Assembly: GCA_022824585.1 (NCBI GenBank)
Contig: JAJDZN010000074.1
Location: 1-50,026 of the forward strand
Source: Bryobacterales bacterium
GTDB lineage: Bacteria > Acidobacteriota > Terriglobia > Bryobacterales > UBA6623
DNA: 50,026 nucleotides
Reading direction: 5' to 3'
Made by a program: the position numbers and the translations under genes. Positions 37,684 to 46,244 of the stretch are shown in pieces (positions within the stretch are counted from its first letter, which is position 1; each line of letters begins with the position of its first letter). The notes beneath the pieces are model-generated. The model was not told the DNA's origin. It did no database searches and saw nothing but the letters and a program-made list of their open reading frames with translations.

Positions 37684-38712
37684 TCAGAACGAGCCGCCCC
37701 GCTCCTCGAAGTGCGTAGGCTTGCCTAAGCCGGGGCCGCCCGCGAGAATCCATTCGGCGATGCGATCAACCATCTCGTCCAAGCCAGTCGGCGGCGGGCC
37801 AAACAGCGCCGCGCACTGGCGGGAGTCGCTGAGCAAGGCTGTGGGTTCCTCAGATCCGGAGAAGATCGGCTCCACCCCCAAGACGCGGCCAAAGCGCTCG
37901 GCAATCGCGCGCACGCTCAGCGCCTCCGTCCCGGTCACGTTCAGGGTCAGCGGAGGCACCGAGCAGTGCTCCAGCAGGCGCAGTGCGATCGAATTGGCGT
38001 CTCGCTGCCAGATGACATTGACATAGCCCATCGCCAGATCGATCGGGCAGCGCTTCCGTACACGGTCCGCTATGTCTCGCAGCACGCCGTAGCGCGGCTC
38101 GACGGCATAGTTGAGGCGCAGGATTGCGGCGGGCGTGCCGCGCAGTTCGCTGAAGTACTCGAACAAGCGCTCCCGGCCCAGCACCGACTGGGCGTATTCC
38201 CCGACGGGTTCGGTCGGATGGCGCTCGGAGGGGCCCGGTCCGGGAGCGGCGGTGAAAGGATAGACGTTTCCGCTGGAGAATACGACGGTCCGCGCTTCGG
38301 GAAACGTCTCGGCCACCAAGGTCGGAAGATACGCATTGGCCGCCCAAGTCCGAGCGGGGTTGCCAGCGGTGCCGAACTTGTGGCCCGCCATAAAGATCAC
38401 GTTGGGCGCGCGCGGCAGTGCCGCGAGGTCTCGTCGCGACAGCAGGTCGGCCCGGATGGTCTCGACGCCCCAGCGCTCGAGGCGCGGGCGCACGCACGCA
38501 TCGCTGAAGCGAGCCACCCCGATGACGCGCCGCGGCCGCGCCGCGCTGTCGGCGGCCCTTCGGGCCAGACGGGCCAGCGTCGGGCCCATCTTGCCGCCGA
38601 CTCCCAGCACCAAGATGTCGCCGTCGAGACGGCGCATCAGCGCCGTGTCGGATTCGCTCGGAAGAGACAGATCGGCGTCTAATCGGTCGGGATCTGCCGC
38701 GCTGACAGCCAC
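37684..38712 (-). CDS. Atypical NAD-dependent epimerase/dehydratase
   Basis: A 342-residue extended-SDR-like protein starting at GTG 38712. The N-terminal nucleotide site reads ILVLGVGGKMGPTLARLA rather than GGxGFIG. NVIFMAGHKFG and TVVFSSGNVYPF follow the Rossmann order. The usual catalytic YxxxK is replaced: EYAQSVLGRERLFEYF has a tyrosine but no lysine at +4. PAAILRLNYAVEPRYGVL and VNVIWQRDANSIALRLLEH are in the expected place for substrate-binding segments. It may bind NAD without normal epimerase chemistry. The gene directly abuts the upstream gene: that stop and this GTG are adjacent. Confidence 0.78.
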   Translation of the reverse strand: MAVSAADPDRLDADLSLPSESDTALMRRLDGDILVLGVGGKMGPTLARLARRAADSAARPRRVIGVARFSDACVRPRLERWGVETIRADLLSRRDLAALPRAPNVIFMAGHKFGTAGNPARTWAANAYLPTLVAETFPEARTVVFSSGNVYPFTAAPGPGPSERHPTEPVGEYAQSVLGRERLFEYFSELRGTPAAILRLNYAVEPRYGVLRDIADRVRKRCPIDLAMGYVNVIWQRDANSIALRLLEHCSVPPLTLNVTGTEALSVRAIAERFGRVLGVEPIFSGSEEPTALLSDSRQCAALFGPPPTGLDEMVDRIAEWILAGGPGLGKPTHFEERGGSF

Positions 38713-39501
38713 TTAGCCGCTTGTCGCCAGTTCGTCAGGGAACAGGGCCACGCCCCTGGGCGGGGGCAGGAAGTCCTTCAGCAGGTGGAGCCTCAGCCGA
38801 ATGTACCTGCTGGCGAGCTGTTTCGGGCCGTTGTCAAGGTCGATGTCGCAGCACAGGCCATGCAGGTACAGCGCCAGCGTGTCGGCTAGCGCCGCGTCGC
38901 GGTAAGCGTCCAAGCAGCGCTGCCTCTCTTCCGCGTCCGCAGCGAGTGCGAGCAGGTCCTTCTTGCAGAGCCATGCGAATTCGTTGACCTCGCCGTGCGC
39001 GTTTTTCTTCAGCTCCGTGTCCAGCAACAGGTTGAACATCTCGGAAAGCTGGCCGTCAGCATGCTCGATAATTCGCGAGGCAAGTGCTTGATAGAACAGG
39101 ACATGGGAGTCGAAGTAATCGTCGCTGCGAATGGCCACGAAGATGAAGTGCTCCGTCTCGGTCTTCTGGTAATCGGAAAACCAGCGCTTGTTCCCCGGCG
39201 GTTCGCTAAAGCTGATCCGAACAGTCGCACCACTCTTCTCCGAGATCGCTTCGGTGGCTAGGAACGGTACCAGCACCAAGCGCAGGTTGGGAACCAAGCC
39301 CAAGACCTTCGGCGGCAGCGCGCCGATCGGATCGAAGACCAGGCGCTGGCGTTCCTTTTCGTCTAGCGGCTCTACAGAAAAGTACGAAACATGTTCGTTT
39401 ACGGGAATCAGAACCTCGCGGCAGCTGGCGACGAACTCCTTGGTGGGAATCCCTCGTGCGTCGTCAAGCCCAGCGGGGGTTAAGGCCTGTGCGTTCGACA
39501 C
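38713..39501 (-). CDS. Unknown soluble protein abutting the epimerase gene
   Basis: A 262-residue cytoplasmic-looking protein that I do not recognise. It starts MSNAQALTPAGLDDARG. It holds LVLVPFLATEAISEK, FIFVAIRSDDYFDSHVLFYQ and ALYLHGLCCDIDLDNGPKQLASRYI, with no signal or membrane segment. Its stop (38713-38715) is immediately followed by the GTG of the epimerase-like gene, so the pair is probably cotranslated and functionally linked. Confidence 0.7.
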   Translation of the reverse strand: MSNAQALTPAGLDDARGIPTKEFVASCREVLIPVNEHVSYFSVEPLDEKERQRLVFDPIGALPPKVLGLVPNLRLVLVPFLATEAISEKSGATVRISFSEPPGNKRWFSDYQKTETEHFIFVAIRSDDYFDSHVLFYQALASRIIEHADGQLSEMFNLLLDTELKKNAHGEVNEFAWLCKKDLLALAADAEERQRCLDAYRDAALADTLALYLHGLCCDIDLDNGPKQLASRYIRLRLHLLKDFLPPPRGVALFPDELATSG

Positions 39502-39717
39502 GTTCCCTTGATGTTATCAGAGGGTTTGCCGACCTAGGACTGCCCTCGCTACGGCCCTGCGCAGGGCGCGGCTCGCGGTCGCGCCAAGGACACCAACCCC
39601 GGAGCTGGACCCTAGCGGCCCGGCAACGCTCGAAGGCGAATCCAACGCTCGGTCCGCAGGCAGTGGATGCAACGCAACGCGATGGGCGCAGTCCAGAAAG
39701 TAGTATTGTCTATCGAG

Positions 39718-41496
39718 ATGAGCGAGCATCCGACCGTCGAAGAGGCGCCCCCAACCTCAGGCGAGCAAGTCTACACGCCCCAGCCGGGAGAGCGGCAGAT
39801 GACTGCGCGGGCCGTCGTGGCGGGCTGCCTCCTGGGCGGATTCATCTCGTGCATGAACATCTACATGGGCTTGAAGATCGGCTGGTCGTTCGGAGGCTCG
39901 CTCATCGCCGCGATTCTCGGGTTCGCGCTGTTCATGGTCATGGGGCGGTCCCTGTCGGTGCTGGAGTGCAACATCACGCAGACGTCGGGCTCTGCCGCGG
40001 GCACGATGGCGTCGGCGGCGGGGCTTCTAGCGGCGATTCCGGCGATGGGCCTGCTGGGATACGAGATCCCCATGACAGGCCTGTTCCTGTGGGGCCTGTC
40101 CATCGCCTATCTGGGAGTGTTCTTCGCAGTTCCCCTGCGCCGCCAGATGATCGATGTCGACAAACTGCGCTTCCCCACCGGAACCGCGACGGCGGAGACG
40201 ATCCTGGCGATGTTTGCCAAGGCCCAAGAGGCTGTCGACAAGGCTCGCGCGCTGCTTTGGGCAGGCGCCGCAGCGGGTGCCTTCACGCTTGCGACCTACT
40301 TTGTTCCGGCCCTGGAAATGCCGCCGGCGGACCTCTTGGGGATCGGTGCCCTAGCAGTCGCTGCAGCTTGGGGATTTCGGTTCTACCTAGGCCCCATGCT
40401 GTTCGGGGCCGGCATCCTGATCGGACCTCGGGTCGGCGCCAGCCTGGCCTTGGGCGCGATCGTGGCTTGGGGGATTCTGGGACCTTGGGTCCAAGCCAAC
40501 GGCTGGGCGCCGGGCGGCGTGATGAGCTATACGGACGGCCCGAGAGGCTGGCTGCTGTGGCCCGGCGTGGCCATCATGGTCTCGGAGGCCCTGATGTCTC
40601 TGGCGCTGAGCTGGCGCACGTTCCTGCGAACGTTCCAGAGCGGGCCCTTGATCGGATCGAGCGAGCTCGGGGAGGACCGGATTCCGACGGCATGGTGGCG
40701 CAACGGCCTGGCCGTCGCGGCGGTCGGCACCGTCATCGCCGCTTGGTACTTGTTCGAGATTCCACCGCACCTCACGCTGGTGGCCCTGGTCCTGTCGTTC
40801 GCATTGGCGGCAGTAGCAGTTCGCTCGACCGGCGAGACAGACATCAACCCGGTTGGAGGCATGGGCAAGGTCACCCAACTGGTCTACGGCGGGATCGCTC
40901 CAGGCAGCACGTCCACCAACCTGATGGCAGCGGCCATCACGGGAGCCGGCGCGTCGCAAGCGGCGGACATGATGCAAGACCTCAAGACCGGCAAGCTGCT
41001 GGGCGCATCGCCGAGACGCCAGTTTGTCGCGCAGTTGTGGGGCTTGGCGGCGGGCGTGCTGTTCTGCATTCCGGCCTACCTGCTGGTTACCAGCGCCTAC
41101 CCCCTCGGAGGGGACCAGCTGCCCGCTCCCGCGGCCTTCGCTTGGAAGGCGATGGCCGAGCTGCTGACTCAAGGGCTGGACTCTCTGCCGCCCCACGCCG
41201 TGCCAGCGGTGATGATTGGCGGCATTTTCGGCGTATTGCTGGCCTGCCTGCGGAAAGTGCCGAAGCTGGCACCGTACCTGCCTAGCGGGCTAGCGATCGG
41301 CATCGCCTTCATCGTGCAGGCATTCTTCTCGCTGGTGATCTTCTCCGGCTCGGTCGTCCTAGTGATCTGGCAACGCGTTAACCCGACACAGGCCAAGAAG
41401 CTCAGCTTCGCGGTCGCATCAGGCCTGGTGGCGGGCGAGGGACTGTTCGGGATCTTCAAGGCCGCGATGACCCTGCTGGAAGTGCCGACACTGTAG
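39718..41496 (+). CDS. OPT-family oligopeptide transporter
   Basis: A 592-residue inner-membrane protein from ATG 39718 (MSEHPTVEE). About 14-16 hydrophobic segments. OPT family features are GCLLGGFISCMNIYMGLKIGWSFGGSLI-like (FISCMNIYMGLKIGW) and CNITQTSGSAAGTMASAAG, with LRFPTGTATAETILAMF on the first loop. The second half repeats the pattern: INPVGGMGKVTQL, GSTSTNLMAAAITGAGAS, ADMMQDLKTGKLLGA. Members transport oligopeptides or siderophore-metal complexes using the proton gradient. It stands alone. Confidence 0.9.
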   Translation: MSEHPTVEEAPPTSGEQVYTPQPGERQMTARAVVAGCLLGGFISCMNIYMGLKIGWSFGGSLIAAILGFALFMVMGRSLSVLECNITQTSGSAAGTMASAAGLLAAIPAMGLLGYEIPMTGLFLWGLSIAYLGVFFAVPLRRQMIDVDKLRFPTGTATAETILAMFAKAQEAVDKARALLWAGAAAGAFTLATYFVPALEMPPADLLGIGALAVAAAWGFRFYLGPMLFGAGILIGPRVGASLALGAIVAWGILGPWVQANGWAPGGVMSYTDGPRGWLLWPGVAIMVSEALMSLALSWRTFLRTFQSGPLIGSSELGEDRIPTAWWRNGLAVAAVGTVIAAWYLFEIPPHLTLVALVLSFALAAVAVRSTGETDINPVGGMGKVTQLVYGGIAPGSTSTNLMAAAITGAGASQAADMMQDLKTGKLLGASPRRQFVAQLWGLAAGVLFCIPAYLLVTSAYPLGGDQLPAPAAFAWKAMAELLTQGLDSLPPHAVPAVMIGGIFGVLLACLRKVPKLAPYLPSGLAIGIAFIVQAFFSLVIFSGSVVLVIWQRVNPTQAKKLSFAVASGLVAGEGLFGIFKAAMTLLEVPTL

Positions 41497-41628
41497 TGCT
41501 GGCGGGATTTCGCCTGCGTGCGGAGCGCGGGCTCTGCCAACCAATACGCTGCTCCCAAAGTTAGATCGTCCGCACGGCCGATGCCCGCGCTACACTGCGG
41601 GCGAGCGACCGAAACTGGAGACTCTTCT

Positions 41629-42453
41629 ATGACATGCCGACTATCCATCGCCCTGATCGCCTGTGCCGGCTTGTCGGCTCAGTCCGGCCTGGAAATCGAA
41701 TCCATCGATCGAAAGATCAGCCCCTATGTGCTGGAACGGCTCACGGCAGCGGACCGCGTGCTATTCGACAAGCTCGCGCGCGCCCCGCTGGAAGCCGTCT
41801 GGTCCCAGCTGGAAAGCAGGGGCTACGAGCATTGCTTCATCCATGAACTAGACGCCTTGCACCCCGATCGTCGGCTGGTCGGAAGGGCGCGCACGATGCG
41901 CTACTTGCCGACCCGCCCCGACCTGCGCGAGGAGATCTACGCCAAGCGCAAGCAGCTCAACTACGTTTCCGCCGAGGAAGCACAGGCGGGAGACGTGCTG
42001 GTGTTCGACGCCGGCGGCGACACCCGCTCGGCGGTCTCGGGCGAGATTACCACCGTGCGATTCCTCGCCCGCGGCGGCACGGGGCTGATCGTGGACGGGG
42101 CTTTGCGGGACGTGCCCGAGATCGCGGGCATGCCGCTGCAGGTGTACCAGAGGCGCGGCCAAGCCTCGGCCGTAAGACCGAACCTGATGAGCGTGGACTA
42201 TCAGGTGCCCGTACGCATCGGCAACGTCACGGTCCGCCCGGGAGATCTGCTGCTCGGCGAGCGGCACGGGGTCTTGGTCATCCCGGCAGCGCGGGCGGAG
42301 GAAGTCTTGGATGCTGCGCTATCTAAGCAAGACCTCGAGAGTTTCCAGCGCAAGCTGCTGCTGGAAGGGCGCTCGATCTATGGCGTCTACCCTCCAGACG
42401 AGAAGACCATGCGAGAGTACGAACTGTCTCGCAAGGGTGCTGAAAGCCAATGA
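41629..42453 (+). CDS. RraA-like aldolase-family protein with signal peptide
   Basis: A 274-residue protein from ATG 41629 with a short signal peptide (LSIALIACAGLSAQ). The RraA fold core is present: VSAEEAQAGDVLVFDAGGD and GGTGLIVDGALRDVPEIAG, which holds the D-G-x-x-RD residues that bind divalent metal and pyruvate-like substrates in 4-hydroxy-4-methyl-2-oxoglutarate aldolases. GERHGVLVIPAARAEEVL matches the later strand. It is longer than typical RraA (about 160-230) and predicted to be exported, which is unusual for this enzyme class. The substrate is unknown. Confidence 0.78.
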   Translation: MTCRLSIALIACAGLSAQSGLEIESIDRKISPYVLERLTAADRVLFDKLARAPLEAVWSQLESRGYEHCFIHELDALHPDRRLVGRARTMRYLPTRPDLREEIYAKRKQLNYVSAEEAQAGDVLVFDAGGDTRSAVSGEITTVRFLARGGTGLIVDGALRDVPEIAGMPLQVYQRRGQASAVRPNLMSVDYQVPVRIGNVTVRPGDLLLGERHGVLVIPAARAEEVLDAALSKQDLESFQRKLLLEGRSIYGVYPPDEKTMREYELSRKGAESQ

Positions 42454-42514
42454 CGGCGGACGCGCGGCACGGCGCATTCCAATCCGCCCGAGGGCACCCG
42501 ACCCGTTGAGCGGG

Positions 42515-42591
42515 TGGTACCGACGGATGGATTCGAACCATCGACCTCCTGATCCACAATCAGGCGCTCTAACCGGCTGAGCTACGTCGGC
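42515..42591 (-). tRNA. tRNA-His (anticodon GTG)
   Basis: 77 bases with encoded CCA. The acceptor GCCGACG pairs with CGTCGGT, so pair 1-72 is G-U; the discriminator is A73; the D arm is AGCTCAGCCGGTTAGAGC; the anticodon stem CCTGA/TCAGG frames TTGTGGA (anticodon GTG); the T arm is GATGGTTCGAATCCATC. The base before position 1 is T, so G-1 is not encoded and C73 is absent. Confidence 0.92.
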
Positions 42592-42895
42592 ATCGGCGTG
42601 GCCCCGCAGTCGCCGCTGCGTGGTCGCGGGCGGGCCGTTCCCCCGTGCCTCCAGAATACACGATCCTTCGGTTCGGCTTGCCCGACCGAAGCGCGCGGCG
42701 AGGCCCCACAAATCCGGGGGAGTAGCTGCCATGCGCAGCTTGGGTGTCCAGATCGATCGCGCCTGACTGCGACAAGTGGCCATTGGGGCCGGGCACCCCA
42801 ATCTCAGTCGCAAGGAGGCGACCGCACTGTTGTATATACTCATCGTTATTTCTGTGTTCGTTTCTTGCTCTTGGATGACAAGGAGATTTCTCAAG
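42592..42895. other. Intergenic upstream of multi-Cache gene
   Basis: About 300 bases. An AT-rich patch with GTATATAC at 42832-42839 and TATACT at 42835-42840 may be the promoter of the multi-Cache gene. aaggag sits about 10 bases before its ATG. No gene supported. Confidence 0.45.
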
Positions 42896-45874
42896 ATGAA
42901 GACTCAAGGCTTGCTGACTCTGGGATCGACGATTCGCATAGCCGTCCTGCTCGCGCTGGCCGGCTTCCTTTCCACTGCACGCCACGCCTCCGCACAGGAA
43001 GCCTGCCTGCTTCCTCCCGGCGTGACCCCTCCGCCACACCCGGCCGTGACGGCACAACAGGTAGAAGATGGCAGGGCCAGCCTGACAGACTTCGCACTGG
43101 CTGCGAGGGACGAATTTAGGAAAGGGAGCCAGGGAGTAACGAGCTTTGAACGAATCGCGTACTTCGGATGTCTCGTCAGGCAGGAGGGAGGGCCTTGGCG
43201 TTCCGGTTCCACCTACCTTGTGACGCTGACGCCCGATGGCAGGATCTTCGTTCACTCGAAGCAGATGGCATTGTCGGGCGGGCAGCTCAACCCCCTGATC
43301 TATCTGGAGATCCTTTCTGCGCTCGGTATCTCCCAAGCGGAGCTAACCGACTTCACAGCTGTCTATGCGAAATTGCTGCAGGAACCGCACGGCCCGTTCG
43401 ATGCGACCGTCCCTGTGCGCGGCCTGCGCCCGGGCATACCGGGTGCCTCCGGCTACGCCAGCGTCTATATCTCGGGCAGTTTGCGGCTCCCGATCATCGT
43501 GCTCGCCGGATTCGATCTCCAGCCATTTCACGTGGCTCGGGAAGAGATCGATTACGGCGACCCGGCGGTGACTGCCAGCGAGGTGGTGGATCGCGAGACC
43601 TTGAAGGCCTTCGTCAACCAGGCGGGAGAGTACTTTATCGGACTCCAGTCGAGCGGCGATTTCGCGGCCTCGTCGAAAGCCAGGATCGCCCTGCGAGATC
43701 CCAACGGGCCTTGGAGGCAGGGTTCGGTGTACCTCTATGTCTTGGACCTTACTACGAACGTAATCCTATTCCACGGAGCGTTTCCGGACAGATTCGAGCT
43801 TCGACCCCTGACACCGACCGTCAAGGACGTCGTTACCGGAGAGTTCGTTCTGCCGCAGGTCCTCGAAGCAGCTAGGAGCGGCCCGGAAGGCGGCTTCCTT
43901 GAGTACTACTGGGACGATCCTTCTGACGGCACAGACAGCGCCGACATCCCCAAGGTGGGCTACGCCCGCCAGTTCGCCGGCACAGTCCTCAGGCCTGACG
44001 GGAGCACGATTCCACTTAATTTTATCGTCGGGTCGGGGTTCTACGGGAGCTCGCCCGCCGGGGGCCCGGCGATGACGAGCGGCTGCTCCGATCGCAGCAT
44101 CGCCGCCAGCGCTGTGCGCACGCAGAGCGATATCCGGGCGTTCGTGACTTGCGCGGCCGAGTACCTCGCCGAGCACGGCACGGCCGAGGCCCGCCGCGCC
44201 TTCAACGAGGACGAGCGCTGGAAGCACGGCCCCACCTACGTGTTCGTCGACGGCATCGCCAAGTCCGGCACCGACTCCAAGACCTTCGTCTACCCGCCGG
44301 ACCCCTCCCGCGAGGGCCGGGTCTGGGGCGTCGCGATCGACGACTTCGGCAACGATCTCTTCTCGGAGATTTACCGCATGACGCAGGCAGTCGATGCCGG
44401 CTGGACCTACTACTCGTTCCCCAATCCGGCGACCGGCAAGAGGTCGGCCAAGGCCTCCTATGTCGTCGAGATCGACTGGGACGGCGAGCCGGCCGTGATC
44501 GGGGCCGGCATCTACTCGCGCGACTGGCCCGGCACCTGCTACCCGGACGAGGTCAGCGCGGCGGCCCTGGGCGCCGCTCCGAGCCCCGAGACCTTGCGGG
44601 AGTTCGTGCGCTGCGCGGCGCTGGCGGTCGCAGCGGACGGCTACTTCGCCAAGCGCGAGATCGAGCGCGACCCGCGCTGGAGGGACGGCGAGCACTACGT
44701 GTACGTGCTGGACATGCTGGGCAACCAGGTGATGTCGGGCCAGCCGGTGCGGGTCAACGGCAGGGCCCCGCACGAGTGGGGGCGCGGCGGCCCGCGCGGG
44801 GGCCAGTTCGGCGGGCGCGACATGGCCGCGATGGGCGACACCTTCGGCGAGAGCTACGTGTACTACCGCTCCTACAACCCTCTGACGGGCACGTACCAGC
44901 CGAAGGTGGGATTCCTGAAGCGGGTGGTGGCGCAAGGGGTGCCGCTGCTGGTCGGGGCCGGGTATGCGGTCGGCTCGGCTGCGGCCGCGGCAGGGCCGAG
45001 CTGCGCGGAGGACTACGTGACGGCCGCGGCGGTGCGCACGCAGGCGGACATCCCGGCGTTCGTGCGCTGCGCGGCGGAGTACGTGCGCGAGCACGGCGAG
45101 GAGGAGGCGCGGCGGGCCTTCAACGAGGACGCGCGCTGGAAGTCCGGCCCGACCTACGTGTTCGTGGACGGCGTGCAGCGGTCCGGCGAGACCGCCCTGA
45201 CGCACGTGTTCCCGCCGGAGCCGGCCCGCGAGGGCTCGGTCTGGGGGACGTCAATCGACACCTTCGGCAGCGACTACTACTACGAGCTGCACCGGATCCT
45301 GTCACTGGTGGACGAGGGCTGGATCTACTATGCGTTCAACAACCCGGCGATCGGGCGCAGCCAGCCCAAGAGCTCGTACGTGATGGAGATCGAGTGGAAC
45401 GGGGAGCGGGCGGCGATCGGGGCCGGGATCTACGCGCGGGACTTTCCGGGCAACTGCGACCCGAGCGAGGTCAACGCGGCGGACCTGGCGGCCCACCCGG
45501 GCGACCAGCGGCTGCGGGAATTCGTGCGCTGCGCGGCAATGGAAGTGGAGTCTTCGGGGTATTTCGCCGGCCCGGTATTGTCCAGCGATCCGCGCTGGAA
45601 GCACGGCCCGAGCTACATCTTCGGCGCCAACCCCGAGACGGGCGCGATCGAATTCAGCGGCAACCCGGCCAGCTTCGCAGTGTCGGAGCGGGGTCCGCAG
45701 CTGCTGTTCGGCGGGAGAGACGTGATAGAAGCCGTCGCGCTGTTCGGGGAGTCGTTCTGGTACATCAACTTCAACAATCCGGCGACGGGCGAGGTCCAGC
45801 CCAAGGTGGTGCTCTACAAGCTCGTGCGGGCACAGGGAGTCCCCCTGGTCATCGGTTCCGGCTACAACCCGTAG
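42896..45874 (+). CDS. Secreted protein of about six tandem Cache-like domains
   Basis: A 992-residue protein from ATG 42896. A signal peptide (IAVLLALAGFLSTARHASAQ) ends near residue 36; there is no later membrane segment and no kinase, chemotaxis or cyclase domain. The mature chain is made of single-Cache-like units. Units 3 and 5 share AVRTQ-DI-AFV, EARRAFNED-RWK, GPTYVFVDG, ENPATG-like NPA and AIGAGIYARD/VIGAGIYSRD; units 4 and 6 share REFVRCAA, DPRW-G, FGGRD, FGES-VYY/WYI and RAQGVPLVIGSGY. Units 1-2 are divergent. The last two pairs (44080-44990, 44995-45874) are a tandem duplication with more GC at third positions. Cache domains bind small ligands; a secreted ligand-binder is inferred. 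Confidence 0.78.
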   Translation: MKTQGLLTLGSTIRIAVLLALAGFLSTARHASAQEACLLPPGVTPPPHPAVTAQQVEDGRASLTDFALAARDEFRKGSQGVTSFERIAYFGCLVRQEGGPWRSGSTYLVTLTPDGRIFVHSKQMALSGGQLNPLIYLEILSALGISQAELTDFTAVYAKLLQEPHGPFDATVPVRGLRPGIPGASGYASVYISGSLRLPIIVLAGFDLQPFHVAREEIDYGDPAVTASEVVDRETLKAFVNQAGEYFIGLQSSGDFAASSKARIALRDPNGPWRQGSVYLYVLDLTTNVILFHGAFPDRFELRPLTPTVKDVVTGEFVLPQVLEAARSGPEGGFLEYYWDDPSDGTDSADIPKVGYARQFAGTVLRPDGSTIPLNFIVGSGFYGSSPAGGPAMTSGCSDRSIAASAVRTQSDIRAFVTCAAEYLAEHGTAEARRAFNEDERWKHGPTYVFVDGIAKSGTDSKTFVYPPDPSREGRVWGVAIDDFGNDLFSEIYRMTQAVDAGWTYYSFPNPATGKRSAKASYVVEIDWDGEPAVIGAGIYSRDWPGTCYPDEVSAAALGAAPSPETLREFVRCAALAVAADGYFAKREIERDPRWRDGEHYVYVLDMLGNQVMSGQPVRVNGRAPHEWGRGGPRGGQFGGRDMAAMGDTFGESYVYYRSYNPLTGTYQPKVGFLKRVVAQGVPLLVGAGYAVGSAAAAAGPSCAEDYVTAAAVRTQADIPAFVRCAAEYVREHGEEEARRAFNEDARWKSGPTYVFVDGVQRSGETALTHVFPPEPAREGSVWGTSIDTFGSDYYYELHRILSLVDEGWIYYAFNNPAIGRSQPKSSYVMEIEWNGERAAIGAGIYARDFPGNCDPSEVNAADLAAHPGDQRLREFVRCAAMEVESSGYFAGPVLSSDPRWKHGPSYIFGANPETGAIEFSGNPASFAVSERGPQLLFGGRDVIEAVALFGESFWYINFNNPATGEVQPKVVLYKLVRAQGVPLVIGSGYNP

Positions 45875-46244
45875 GATCGAAGCGCGAATCGGCGGGTTCG
45901 CGATTCTACTCAGTGGCGTGGCTCCCGTGCCCCGTTACATCAGCAGTACGGGGAGCGGCCGCCCTTGCCTAGGCGCCCGATCACACGGCGTTGCCAAGCC
46001 GGAGGTGCCAACCACCATCCGCCTCTCGGCTGACGTGATCGAGTACTTCAAGCTGGTTGGGCGCGGGTGGCGGACTCAAATCGACCTAGACCTTCGCGAG
46101 CGGATCAAGCATCGCGACACGGTTCGAGTGGCCGCGCTCAGCCGACCGGCTTGACCGAAGGGCCGTCAGTGCACTAACATCCCGACCGGACCGCTCAGTG
46201 GGGGCCGGCCAGTCGTGCTTCCATTGAGAGGGCGGGCGTTTCTG
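45875..46244. other. Intergenic with BrnA remnant
   Basis: About 370 bases between the multi-Cache and serine hydrolase genes. Most is covered by a BrnA-like frame (listed separately). No RNA gene or strong hairpin was seen. Confidence 0.45.
45918..46154 (+). pseudogene. BrnA-type antitoxin remnant
   Basis: A 78-codon frame whose residues about 28-64 read VPTTIRLSADVIEYFKLVGR and GWRTQIDLDLRERIKH, matching the C-terminal DNA-binding part of BrnA antitoxins (TIRL...D-V-x-x-F...G-x-GWQT-x-I-x-x-LR). The N-terminal part before GRP is not BrnA-like and lacks a usual start, and no BrnT toxin lies upstream. Remnant of a lost toxin-antitoxin pair is the best reading; a functional orphan is possible. 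Confidence 0.6.

Noticed and set aside
43766..45205. 479-codon minus-strand frame antisense to the multi-Cache gene
   Set aside because: His/Arg/Val-rich shadow frame without recognisable features; the opposite strand has clear domains.
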